From assembly GCF_023349185.1 (NCBI RefSeq), contig NZ_JAKIKY010000003.1, positions 124,001-188,000 on the forward strand: a stretch of 64,000 bases of DNA, in the 5' to 3' direction. Below the pieces are notes generated by a model. It was not told the origin of the DNA and ran no database searches. It saw nothing but the letters and a program-made list of their open reading frames with translations. The translations under genes and the position numbers were made by a program. Source of the DNA: Shewanella aquimarina (lineage in GTDB: Bacteria; Pseudomonadota; Gammaproteobacteria; Enterobacterales; Shewanellaceae). Shown here piece after piece: positions 56,981-64,000 of the stretch (position 1 is the stretch's first letter; the number at the start of each line of letters is the position of its first letter).

Positions 56981-57016
56981 TATCGAGTATCTACAAAGTA
57001 TCGCGTGCCTACAAAG
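56981..57016. repeat. 18-bp direct repeat, two copies
   Basis: TATCGAGTATCTACAAAG is followed at once by TATCGCGTGCCTACAAAG (15 of 18 bases shared). It lies in the leader of the exporter gene. Confidence 0.7.
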
Positions 57017-57048
57017 CCCAACCCATAACAATTAATAGAGAATTATTC

Positions 57049-58104
57049 ATGTCCAACGTAAAGGATCATCTTGCTCCCTGGCAGCACAGTCATCAGTTTG
57101 CCAATTTAAACAGTGATGGCGAACGCAACACCCGTTATGTCCTATTGCTAACCCTGTTTACCATGATCGCCGAAATTGTCGCCGGTACAGTATACGGCTC
57201 GATGGCACTACTGGCAGATGGCTGGCACATGGGAACCCATGCTGCGGCGTTTTTGATCACCCTGTTTGCCTACCACTACGCAAAGAAGCATGCCGATAGC
57301 CCAGATTTTGCCTTTGGTACCGGCAAGGTGAGCGTGCTGGGCGGCTTTACCAGTGCCGTTGCTCTCGGTCTGGTGGCCCTGCTGATGGTGGTAGAATCGG
57401 TGAGCCGCCTGGTTAACCCTGAGCAAATCCATTTTAACGAGGCGATTTTTGTCGCAGTGATCGGTCTGACGGTCAATGTTATCTCAGTATTCTTGCTAAA
57501 AGATCATCACGGGCACCATCACCATCACCATTACGGGCATGGACATGATCATCATCACAGTCACCATCATGGTCACCATGAACACGATCACCATAGCCAT
57601 GCGCACCAACATGACCATGGCGACAAAGGCCATCATGACCATAACCTGCGCGCCGCCTACTTCCATGTGATGGCAGATGCCTTGACCTCTCTGCTCGCCA
57701 TCGGCGCCTTGCTGTTTGGTAAGTATTTGGGGCTGACCTGGTTAGATCCTCTGATGGGCGTCGTGGGCGCTGTGATCATCACCAGTTGGGCGTGGGGCTT
57801 GATGAAACAGACGGGGCCCATATTGCTCGATGCCAGTATAGAGAAGCAGTATGTTAAACAGATGGTTGAGTTGATCGAAGCCGAGCGGGACCATCAGGTG
57901 AGTGATATTCATGTATGGCGCGTCAGTGCCGATCATTACGCTGCTATGGTCTCAATCGTTAGCCATGAGCCTAAAGATCTCGACTATTTCAAGCAGAAGC
58001 TCGAGAAATTTGAACGTATCGATCATTTGACGGTCGAACTCATCACCTGTCGCCAAAGTGCCTGCCAAAGTGGCTACCAAGGTGCCGATAAAGCAGAAAT
58101 TTAG
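57049..58104 (+). CDS. dmeF: CDF-family cation efflux protein, DmeF-like
   Basis: 351 residues. Six membrane helices, with the CDF metal site in LLADGWHMGTHAAA (helix 2) and FHVMADALTSLLA (helix 5). Between helices 4 and 5, about residues 152-200 form a loop dominated by His and Asp/Gly (for example HGHHHHHHYGHGHDHHH), expected to bind metal. The DGWHMGTHA signature fits DmeF-type exporters of Co, Ni and similar ions. A C-terminal cytoplasmic domain follows (VSDIHVWRVSADHYAAMV). It is paired with a MarR gene 29 bases downstream. Confidence 0.9.
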   Translation: MSNVKDHLAPWQHSHQFANLNSDGERNTRYVLLLTLFTMIAEIVAGTVYGSMALLADGWHMGTHAAAFLITLFAYHYAKKHADSPDFAFGTGKVSVLGGFTSAVALGLVALLMVVESVSRLVNPEQIHFNEAIFVAVIGLTVNVISVFLLKDHHGHHHHHHYGHGHDHHHSHHHGHHEHDHHSHAHQHDHGDKGHHDHNLRAAYFHVMADALTSLLAIGALLFGKYLGLTWLDPLMGVVGAVIITSWAWGLMKQTGPILLDASIEKQYVKQMVELIEAERDHQVSDIHVWRVSADHYAAMVSIVSHEPKDLDYFKQKLEKFERIDHLTVELITCRQSACQSGYQGADKAEI

Positions 58105-58133
58105 GATTTTTTAAAAGGAATAGCGCGTTAACC

Positions 58134-58547
58134 ATGAATAATGATCTATTGAGCCACACCATAGTCGAATTTTATGAAAAGCTCTCTTCCTGGGAGATGG
58201 CCGTAGTTAAGGATGCCGGCCACTCCTTGCCTCAGATCCATGCGGTCGAGATTTTAGGCGCCAATGGTGACCTGCGCATGAAGGAGCTGGCGGAGAAGAT
58301 GGGGATCACCACTGGTACTTTAACGGTGCAGATAGACAAGATGGAGCAGGCGGGTTTAGTGGCGCGTAAGGCGCATCAGCAGGATAGACGCTCTATCTTG
58401 GTTGGACTAACCGAGCAGGGTCAGGATGTCTATCGAGAACACGATCAGCTGCACCATGGGTTGTCCGATCAGTTAACCGCTAAGTTCTCCGATAGTGAAC
58501 GTGAGCTCTTGCTGAGTTTCTTTCAGCGCATGAATAACGAATTTTAA
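58134..58547 (+). CDS. MarR-family transcriptional regulator
   Basis: 137 residues. The winged HTH spans about 35-105: LRMKELAEKMGITTGTLTVQ is the recognition helix region and DRRSILVGLTEQG the wing. It is the second gene of the dmeF operon and the likely binder of the twin TTTGAAAGTCAAA sites. Whether it senses metal or a phenolic ligand cannot be told; His residues near the dimer region (DQLHHGL) could bind metal. Confidence 0.88.
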   Translation: MNNDLLSHTIVEFYEKLSSWEMAVVKDAGHSLPQIHAVEILGANGDLRMKELAEKMGITTGTLTVQIDKMEQAGLVARKAHQQDRRSILVGLTEQGQDVYREHDQLHHGLSDQLTAKFSDSERELLLSFFQRMNNEF

Positions 58548-58572
58548 TGCTAGGTTTTTAACTTGAGGTTCC

Positions 58573-58614
58573 TACACGCCCGTAATATCACTTTTTTTTC
58601 ACCTCGGGCGTGTA
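58573..58614. repeat. Inverted repeat with T-run in the loop
   Basis: TACACGCCCG (58573-58582) and CGGGCGTGTA (58605-58614) form a perfect 10-bp stem around a 22-base loop that contains eight T residues. It lies 25 bases after the MarR stop. Not a standard terminator shape. Confidence 0.75.
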
Positions 58615-58652
58615 AACTCCAAGTGTTCATTCATAACCTTGAAGCCTTGCCT

Positions 58653-58725
58653 GTTAACTTCGCCCGTCGTTGTTAACACATATGGTCGTTAACACGCACT
58701 GCCGTTAACACTCATACTTGTTAAC
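58653..58725. repeat. Five GTTAAC motifs in a 16-bp phased array
   Basis: GTTAAC occurs at 58653, 58672, 58688, 58704 and 58720; the last four starts are exactly 16 bases apart and three are followed by AC. The array begins about 105 bases after the MarR gene and ends 290 bases before eptA. The rest of the 58548-59014 gap holds no gene I can support. Confidence 0.75.
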
Positions 58726-59014
58726 ATAAGTAGCTCAGCATGGCATATGTCTGTAAAAACAATTACATTTGTTTGTCAGGGTGTTGGCTGGTAACATTGT
58801 TGCAGCATTTTTGCGTCACTGCTATTTCGATACTCGCCATCCGCTCTGAGTATGACTTGCCTCATGACTAATGCTTCATTACTAATAGCGATTTAGTGCT
58901 GAAATCTATACATGAAGAGTGCAGTGACCCTAATTGATTCGCAGGCCCTTCGATTGGGTGACTAGGTTAGTCTTTTGAACGTGATTTTTCGTTTATTTAC
59001 AGAGAGAACACTCA

Positions 59015-60679
59015 GTGCTGTCACGCGTTAAAACTCTATCGGCGAACCAGTTTACGCTGATAACCGCCTTATTTTATGTTTGTGTGTTTAACATTCCGCT
59101 ATTCGGTATCGTCCAGCAGGGCATAACGAATCAGGCCGAGGTAAACTACCTCTTCATCGCCACCATACCCTTATTTCTTATCTTCGCGTTAAGTTTCATC
59201 TTTTCGCTTTTTACGGTTAAGTACCTGCTTAAGCCTTTTTTTATTATTGTTACTCTGATCTCCTCCAGCGTGTTTTTTGCCGCGCTGCAGTATGGCGTGG
59301 TGTTCGATTACGGCATGATCGAAAATACCGTGCAAACCAACAGTGCCGAGGCCTTAACCTATCTCAACTGGTCGTCGATATTGAACTTTATCCTGACCGG
59401 GCTGGTGCCGGCGCTGCTGATCTTTAAGGCCGATATTGTTTACAAGCCTTTCGTGAAAGAGCTGCTGCATAAGCTTGCCTTCATGTTCGCCATGCTTGCC
59501 GGTATCGCGGTGATCGGCTTCTTCTATTATCAAAACTATGTCGCCTTTGGTCGTAACAACGATCAGATGAAGCGCTACATAGTGCCCACCTATGCCATAG
59601 GTTCGATGATAAAGTATGTGAAGGTGAACTATTTCCAAGAGCCTTTGGTATATAAGGCCCAGGGCCAAGACGCCAAGAACCTCACCATAGATGAGAACGG
59701 TAAGCCTAATTTGGTGGTGGTAGTGGTAGGCGAGACGGCCAGGGCGCATAACTATGAGTACTATGGCTATGATAAGCCGACCAACGCCCATACCAAGGCC
59801 TTTGATATGATCCCTTTTAGAAATACCGAGTCTTGTGGCACGGCCACCGCAGTGTCGCTGCCTTGTATGTTCTCAAGCATGGACAGAGAAGATTACGATG
59901 CGCGCAGGGCGCAGGCTCAGGATACAGTTATAGATGTCTTGGACCATGCCGGTATTTCGCTTGATTGGCTGGATAATGATAGTGGCTGTAAGGGAGTTTG
60001 CGATCGCGTCAAACATATCAATATCGAACTCAACAGCGATCCGGCGCTTTGTGACGGTCACTATTGCTACGATCAGGTGCTACTTAATGAACTCGATAAA
60101 CGCCTTGCGCAAGGGGTAGCTCAAGATACTCTTATCGTACTGCATATCATAGGTTCACATGGCCCGACCTATTATTTGCGTTACCCTGAGGCCCATCGCA
60201 AGTTTGTGCCCGATTGTCAGCGTAGCGACATCCAAAACTGCAGCGATGAAGAGCTGATGAATACCTACGACAACACCATCTTATATTCAGACTATATCAT
60301 CGCCCAGGTGATCTCACGCCTGGAAGCTCAAGAGGGTAATGCGGATACCGCCTTGCTGTACCTGTCGGATCACGGCGAGTCGCTAGGAGAGAATGGCATG
60401 TATCTTCATGGCGCGCCCTATGCTATAGCGCCGGATGAGCAGATCAAGATCCCTATGCTGGCCTGGATCTCGCCCGACTTTGCTGCCGAGAATGGAGTAG
60501 ATAAGCAGTGTCTGAGCGATCTTGCGGGCAAGGGCGGTTTTTCCCATGATAATCTCTTCTCAAGTCTATTGGGCTTGATGAACGTGTCGACCGAGGTCTA
60601 CCGCAAGGAGATGGATATGTTTGCAACCTGCCGAACGAAAATAGTGGCTTTGCAACATAAAAACAACAAAAAGAGCTGA
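59015..60679 (+). CDS. eptA: Lipid A phosphoethanolamine transferase
   Basis: 554 residues from a GTG start. Five N-terminal membrane helices (to about residue 180) and a periplasmic alkaline-phosphatase-like domain. Catalytic Thr is in ESCGTATAVSLPCMFSSM; the metal site includes VVGETARAHNYEYYGY (Glu), SDHGESLGENGMYLHG (Asp, His) and a His in HIIGSHGPTYY. Adds phosphoethanolamine to lipid A, which lowers binding of cationic peptides. No two-component regulator adjoins it; the GTTAAC array upstream may be regulatory. Confidence 0.93.
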   Translation: MLSRVKTLSANQFTLITALFYVCVFNIPLFGIVQQGITNQAEVNYLFIATIPLFLIFALSFIFSLFTVKYLLKPFFIIVTLISSSVFFAALQYGVVFDYGMIENTVQTNSAEALTYLNWSSILNFILTGLVPALLIFKADIVYKPFVKELLHKLAFMFAMLAGIAVIGFFYYQNYVAFGRNNDQMKRYIVPTYAIGSMIKYVKVNYFQEPLVYKAQGQDAKNLTIDENGKPNLVVVVVGETARAHNYEYYGYDKPTNAHTKAFDMIPFRNTESCGTATAVSLPCMFSSMDREDYDARRAQAQDTVIDVLDHAGISLDWLDNDSGCKGVCDRVKHINIELNSDPALCDGHYCYDQVLLNELDKRLAQGVAQDTLIVLHIIGSHGPTYYLRYPEAHRKFVPDCQRSDIQNCSDEELMNTYDNTILYSDYIIAQVISRLEAQEGNADTALLYLSDHGESLGENGMYLHGAPYAIAPDEQIKIPMLAWISPDFAAENGVDKQCLSDLAGKGGFSHDNLFSSLLGLMNVSTEVYRKEMDMFATCRTKIVALQHKNNKKS

Positions 60680-60711
60680 TAAGGCTTAAGATTTTCGTTA
60701 TTGTAGAGATT

Positions 60712-60747
60712 GCGCCTTCATTCATGGTGTTACGCAAATGAAGGCGC
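60712..60747 (+). promoter_or_regulatory. Hairpin covering the ribosome site of the diguanylate cyclase
   Basis: GCGCCTTCATT (60712-60722) pairs perfectly with AATGAAGGCGC (60737-60747) around a 14-base loop. The 3' arm contains GAAGG (60740-60744), six bases before the ATG at 60751, so the stem would hide the ribosome site. There is no T-run after it, so it is not a standard terminator. Confidence 0.55.
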
Positions 60748-60750
60748 CTA

Positions 60751-61824
60751 ATGCGCGCTAGTGTTTCTCTAATAATATCAATGGCGAAAATCTCTATGAA
60801 TTTGGCTAAACAAATCACTGAAACCGAACTTTCCGCTAAAATTCTTCGTCATGCGGTTCCGCGCATGTCCGAACTCAATATTCCTGTGACCCCTGATAAC
60901 TATGCCGTTTGGTATGAGTATTTTCGCGGTGTCAATTTAGATCTCAAACGTGCCATCGACAGCCTGGTAGCGAGTCGTGCCGCTTTTACGGCCGAGGTTA
61001 ATGCCGGTCTCTACAACAGCTTTATTCGGGAGCAATCACCGGAAGTGATCGAGAATGTGCAGATTGAGACACAGATCCTGATTAATAACTTTATGACTCG
61101 CCTATCCGAGGTGACTGCCGGCACGGCGCAGTTTAACTTAAGCCTGGCCACTTTCCAGCAAAACATCAGCCAGGCCCCTGATCCTCAGACGCTCGAGCGC
61201 CTGGTCGATACCCTGGCCGAAGAGGTATCCCAGGTCGTTACCAGTAACCGCGAGATGGAAGCGAATCTGAAGACGATGAATCAGGAGGTCGCCGCCTTAA
61301 AGGCCGAGATGGAAGATCTTAATATCGCAGTGATGACAGATCAGCTGACCTCGCTGCGTAATCGCCGCGCCTTCGACGAGGAGGTGCTGGCGCACATCCA
61401 GCAATTTAGACGTGAGCAGCGCCTTAGCAGCCTGCTGCTGGTCGACATCGATAATTTTAAACAGTTCAACGATACCCATGGTCACTTGGTGGGCGATAAG
61501 GTACTGGCCTACATAGCCCTCGCATTAAAACAGGGGGTGAAGGGGGACGACTTTGTTGCGCGCTATGGCGGTGAGGAGTTTGTTATCTTGTTGCCTAATA
61601 CCGACCACTCCGGAGCCATGGTGGTGGCTGAACAACTGCGTTCCCGTATTGCCGAGCGCCATCTCAGCATAGGCAAAGATAACAAGCTCTCCTTAGGGGC
61701 GATCACCGTCTCTATCGGTGTGTCGACACTGCGCCAGGACGATGACAGAGAGTCCTATATCGTGCGCGCCGATGAGGCATTATACAGAGCCAAGTCGGCG
61801 GGCCGAAATTGCGTAAAAGGTTAG
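60751..61824 (+). CDS. Diguanylate cyclase (GGEEF domain) with N-terminal helical sensor
   Basis: 357 residues from the ATG at 60751, which has GAAGG six bases upstream; ATGs at 60781 and 60796 are alternatives with poorer sites. Residues about 15-190 are helical with a coiled coil (REMEANLKTMNQEVAALKAE) and no membrane segment. The GGDEF domain (200-355) looks active: TDQLTSLRNRRAFDEE, LLVDIDNFKQFND, RYGGEEFVILL. The product-inhibition RxxD site is KGDD, so feedback inhibition may be absent. Makes c-di-GMP from GTP. Confidence 0.92.
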   Translation: MRASVSLIISMAKISMNLAKQITETELSAKILRHAVPRMSELNIPVTPDNYAVWYEYFRGVNLDLKRAIDSLVASRAAFTAEVNAGLYNSFIREQSPEVIENVQIETQILINNFMTRLSEVTAGTAQFNLSLATFQQNISQAPDPQTLERLVDTLAEEVSQVVTSNREMEANLKTMNQEVAALKAEMEDLNIAVMTDQLTSLRNRRAFDEEVLAHIQQFRREQRLSSLLLVDIDNFKQFNDTHGHLVGDKVLAYIALALKQGVKGDDFVARYGGEEFVILLPNTDHSGAMVVAEQLRSRIAERHLSIGKDNKLSLGAITVSIGVSTLRQDDDRESYIVRADEALYRAKSAGRNCVKG

Positions 61825-61844
61825 CAACCTAGAAGGGATAGCGT

Positions 61845-64000
61845 TCAGTCCTGTTTCGGTTTGAGGGGCATATCCATTTTGATCAGGTGCTCCTCCATGT
61901 CGAAGGTTACGCTAAAGCCCAATTTTTTGGCCAGGCTCGCCATGTTGCGGTTTTCAAACATGGTAAAGCCAGTCAGCAGCTCAGTGTCATTGGCCTTGTA
62001 GTAGGCGATCAATTTTTCCAGCAGCAGTTTACCTATGCCGATCCCCTGATGGTCGCTGCGTACCGCCATGGCGAACTCTGCCTCGGTATTATCTGGGTCG
62101 ATGGAGGCCCTGACCGCTCCTAGGGTAATATCGTCGCCGTCGGCTCCCTTGATGGTGGCGATGAAGGCCATCTCCCGCGCATAGTCAATTTGGGTGAGTA
62201 CCGCCATCTCTTCGTGGGTCATCTTAGATCGCACGCCAAAGTAGCGTTTATACCTGTCTTCGTCGGAGAGAGAGTTATCGAAGGCCAGGTGTTTGGGCTC
62301 ATCCTCGGGCAGAATGGGTCTGAGCATGATCTTAAGACCATTCTTCAATACCGCGTGTTCCTCTAGCTCCTTAGGATAGGGGCAGATGGCTAAGCGATTT
62401 GGGGTGTCCTGGGCATTGGCGTTAAGCTGGATATTCACATCCAATAGGGTTATCTGCTCGCCGGCGCACAGCACAGGGTTGAGATCTAAGCCCGCAATCT
62501 CGGGGCAATCTATGATGAGATGCGATATTTGAGTCAGCATGACACATAGGGCGTTCATGTCTAAACCCAGAGGCAGGTGTCTGTCTTTTAGCTTATGGGT
62601 CTTCAGCGCCTGGATCACCATGTAGCGGGCCAGCGTCATGTTCAGCGGCGGCAATGCAACCGCCGCATCTGTGGTGGGTTGCCATTCGGAGCCACCTTCA
62701 CCGAGTAAGATCGCCGGACCAAACACGGGATCATGGGTAACGGCGACGCGGATCTCCTGCGTGCCGGCGGTTAGGGCCATCTTCTGTACGATAAGGCCCT
62801 GTATGTCGGCGTCCTGGTTGAGCGAGTGTACCCGACCGACCATGGCATCGGCGGCCTGCAACACTTCCTGGTGGGAGGTGAGGTTGAGCGTGACGCCGTG
62901 CACATCAGATTTATGGTGAATATCCGGCGATTGCACCTTGAGGGCGATGGGATAGCCTATCTGCTCGGCGATCTCGGCGGCGCGCTCTGCGCTGGCGGCA
63001 AAGTGGGTCTCTATGGTGTTTAACCCATAGGCTTTAAGTATGGCGCTGGCTTCGTGAGTCTCGATAACCTGCTTGTTTGCACCAATCGCCTGTTGCAGTA
63101 GCGAGCGGGCCAACTGTGCATCGGTTGGGATATTATCCGGTATAGATTGCGGCACTTCCTGCAGTAACTTTTGGTTACGCCTGTATTCGACCATGTGCAT
63201 AAAGGCACCGACTGCGCCCTCTGGGGTGCGATAGGTGGGCACCCCGGCGCGGTTAAAGAGTTTTCTTGCCTGATAGGCCGAGTCTTCACCGCTCCAGTTA
63301 GTGAGCACATTGACCTTGTGACGCCTCGGATGTTTTGAGACGAGCTCTATGATGCTGTTAGCTATCTCTATGCCATCTCCGAGGGCCGAGGGTGAGTGCA
63401 ACACCAAGATGGCGTCGGTGACATCGGCATTCATCAAGATGTCCAGGCTCTGGGTATAGCGTTTCGCATCGGCATCACCGCCGATATCCACGGGATTTTG
63501 TCCCGACCAGGTATCGGGTAACAAGGCATTGAGCTTATCGAAGGTATCATCGTCCAGGGTGGCTGCCTTACCACCGCCCAAGATGAGCTGATCTAACCCC
63601 AGCACGGCGGGGCCACCGCCATTACTGAGAATGGCGAGCCTCTCCCCCTGTAACGGCGCGGAGTGGGCCAGGGTTTCAACGGCGGCAAAAAGCTCCACCA
63701 GATCGTTGACCCTCAGCATACCCGCGCGTCTAAACGCGGCCTCGTAGACGGCGTCGTTACCCACCTCGCCGCCGGTGTGGAGCTTGGCGGCCGTGGTGCC
63801 CTCAAGGCTGCGACCCGATTTGATCACCAATATGGGTTTATTGCGCGCGGCAGCGCGGGCGGCCGAGAGGAAGTGACGCTTCTCGTTAACCGAGTCTATG
63901 TAGAGCATGATGGCCGTGGTGCGCGAGTCTCGACCGAGAAAGTCCAGTAGCTCGTCGAAATCGATGTCGGTCGCATCTCCCAGGGAGATAAAGGACGAGA
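61845..64000 (-). CDS. ADP-forming acyl-CoA synthetase-like/GNAT acetyltransferase (Pat-like), 5' end beyond window
   Basis: The frame stays open to the right edge with family-like sequence (SLGDATDIDFDELLDFL), so the N-terminus lies outside the window; the ATG at 63908 is internal. Visible order: the end of the CoA-binding region; the ligase-CoA domain with the phospho-His stretch AAKLHTGGEVGND; ATP-grasp domain (ILKAYGLNTIETHFA, IALKVQSPDIHHKSDV, GLDLNPVL); and a C-terminal GNAT domain (about the last 170 residues; VRSDHQGIGIGKLLLEKLI). This is the layout of Pat/PatZ protein lysine acetyltransferases, which control acetyl-CoA synthetase and other enzymes. Confidence 0.92.
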   Translation of the reverse strand, partial: SSFISLGDATDIDFDELLDFLGRDSRTTAIMLYIDSVNEKRHFLSAARAAARNKPILVIKSGRSLEGTTAAKLHTGGEVGNDAVYEAAFRRAGMLRVNDLVELFAAVETLAHSAPLQGERLAILSNGGGPAVLGLDQLILGGGKAATLDDDTFDKLNALLPDTWSGQNPVDIGGDADAKRYTQSLDILMNADVTDAILVLHSPSALGDGIEIANSIIELVSKHPRRHKVNVLTNWSGEDSAYQARKLFNRAGVPTYRTPEGAVGAFMHMVEYRRNQKLLQEVPQSIPDNIPTDAQLARSLLQQAIGANKQVIETHEASAILKAYGLNTIETHFAASAERAAEIAEQIGYPIALKVQSPDIHHKSDVHGVTLNLTSHQEVLQAADAMVGRVHSLNQDADIQGLIVQKMALTAGTQEIRVAVTHDPVFGPAILLGEGGSEWQPTTDAAVALPPLNMTLARYMVIQALKTHKLKDRHLPLGLDMNALCVMLTQISHLIIDCPEIAGLDLNPVLCAGEQITLLDVNIQLNANAQDTPNRLAICPYPKELEEHAVLKNGLKIMLRPILPEDEPKHLAFDNSLSDEDRYKRYFGVRSKMTHEEMAVLTQIDYAREMAFIATIKGADGDDITLGAVRASIDPDNTEAEFAMAVRSDHQGIGIGKLLLEKLIAYYKANDTELLTGFTMFENRNMASLAKKLGFSVTFDMEEHLIKMDMPLKPKQD

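Noticed and set aside
58653..58725. CRISPR-like array (regular short repeats)
   Set aside because: The repeat is only 6-8 bases with 8-10-base spacers and there are no cas genes; kept as a phased motif array instead.

Overview
The window looks like a chromosomal segment of a Shewanella-type marine gammaproteobacterium. The evidence is the gene order hexR / zwf-pgl-edd-eda with pykA, a psrA-like regulator beside fadE, a VC2046/SO_2500-family protein, an rsxABCDGE-nth operon, a rhombosortase and several c-di-GMP proteins. Base composition and codon use look even throughout. I see no phage, insertion sequence, integron or CRISPR array, so this is mostly core genome with a few accessory-looking patches. 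The genus assignment is inferred from gene content, not from a database comparison.

Layout. 1-8.9 kb: a long minus-strand block running from cmoA-cmoB (tRNA wobble U34 modification) into a retropepsin-like lipoprotein, a 7TM inactive-transglutaminase protein, an ATP-grasp ligase, a degenerate M3-peptidase-like protein, a DUF3541-like secreted protein and a LysR regulator. 9.2-12 kb: a triple periplasmic-binding-domain sensor with a degenerate GGDEF domain. 12.2-17 kb: aspS, yebC and ruvC-ruvA-ruvB. 17-20.6 kb: a 1 kb AT-rich leader and a TonB-dependent receptor. 20.6-30.1 kb: gloA, a 27-residue YnhF-like membrane protein, nth and the rsx electron-transport operon (minus strand), and a LapD-like protein. 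30.2-37.7 kb: five tandem tRNA-Asn genes, uvrB with a LexA-like box and DnaA boxes, a rhombosortase, queC/queE, a palindromic MITE-like element, a cysteine-synthase-family enzyme and three tandem tRNA-Tyr genes. 37.8-45.4 kb: small conserved proteins, a GAF-PAS-GGDEF-EAL protein, a YchJ-family protein, smrA and an M2 peptidase. 45.5-56.1 kb: psrA-like/fadE, pykA, hexR and the Entner-Doudoroff operon. 56.2-64 kb: ecotin, a dmeF-like exporter with a MarR regulator, eptA, a diguanylate cyclase, and a Pat-like acyltransferase cut by the window end.

How the genes work together. zwf-pgl-edd-eda convert glucose-6-phosphate to pyruvate and glyceraldehyde-3-phosphate, pykA adds pyruvate, and hexR-like operators lie before hexR, zwf and pykA. 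The psrA-like regulator has overlapping palindromes at its own promoter and probably controls fadE. The rsx complex and nth sit in one tight operon. Four proteins carry GGDEF or EAL domains: one looks like an active cyclase, one like an active phosphodiesterase, and two look catalytically degenerate and probably act as sensors or receptors.

The most unusual items are: the ATP-grasp/7TM/retropepsin operon extended by an M3 pseudo-peptidase; a hairpin that could mask the ribosome binding site of the diguanylate cyclase; U-U acceptor mismatches in two of five tRNA-Asn genes; a 16-bp-phased GTTAAC array upstream of eptA; paired MarR-type operators before dmeF; and a 162-bp palindromic element.
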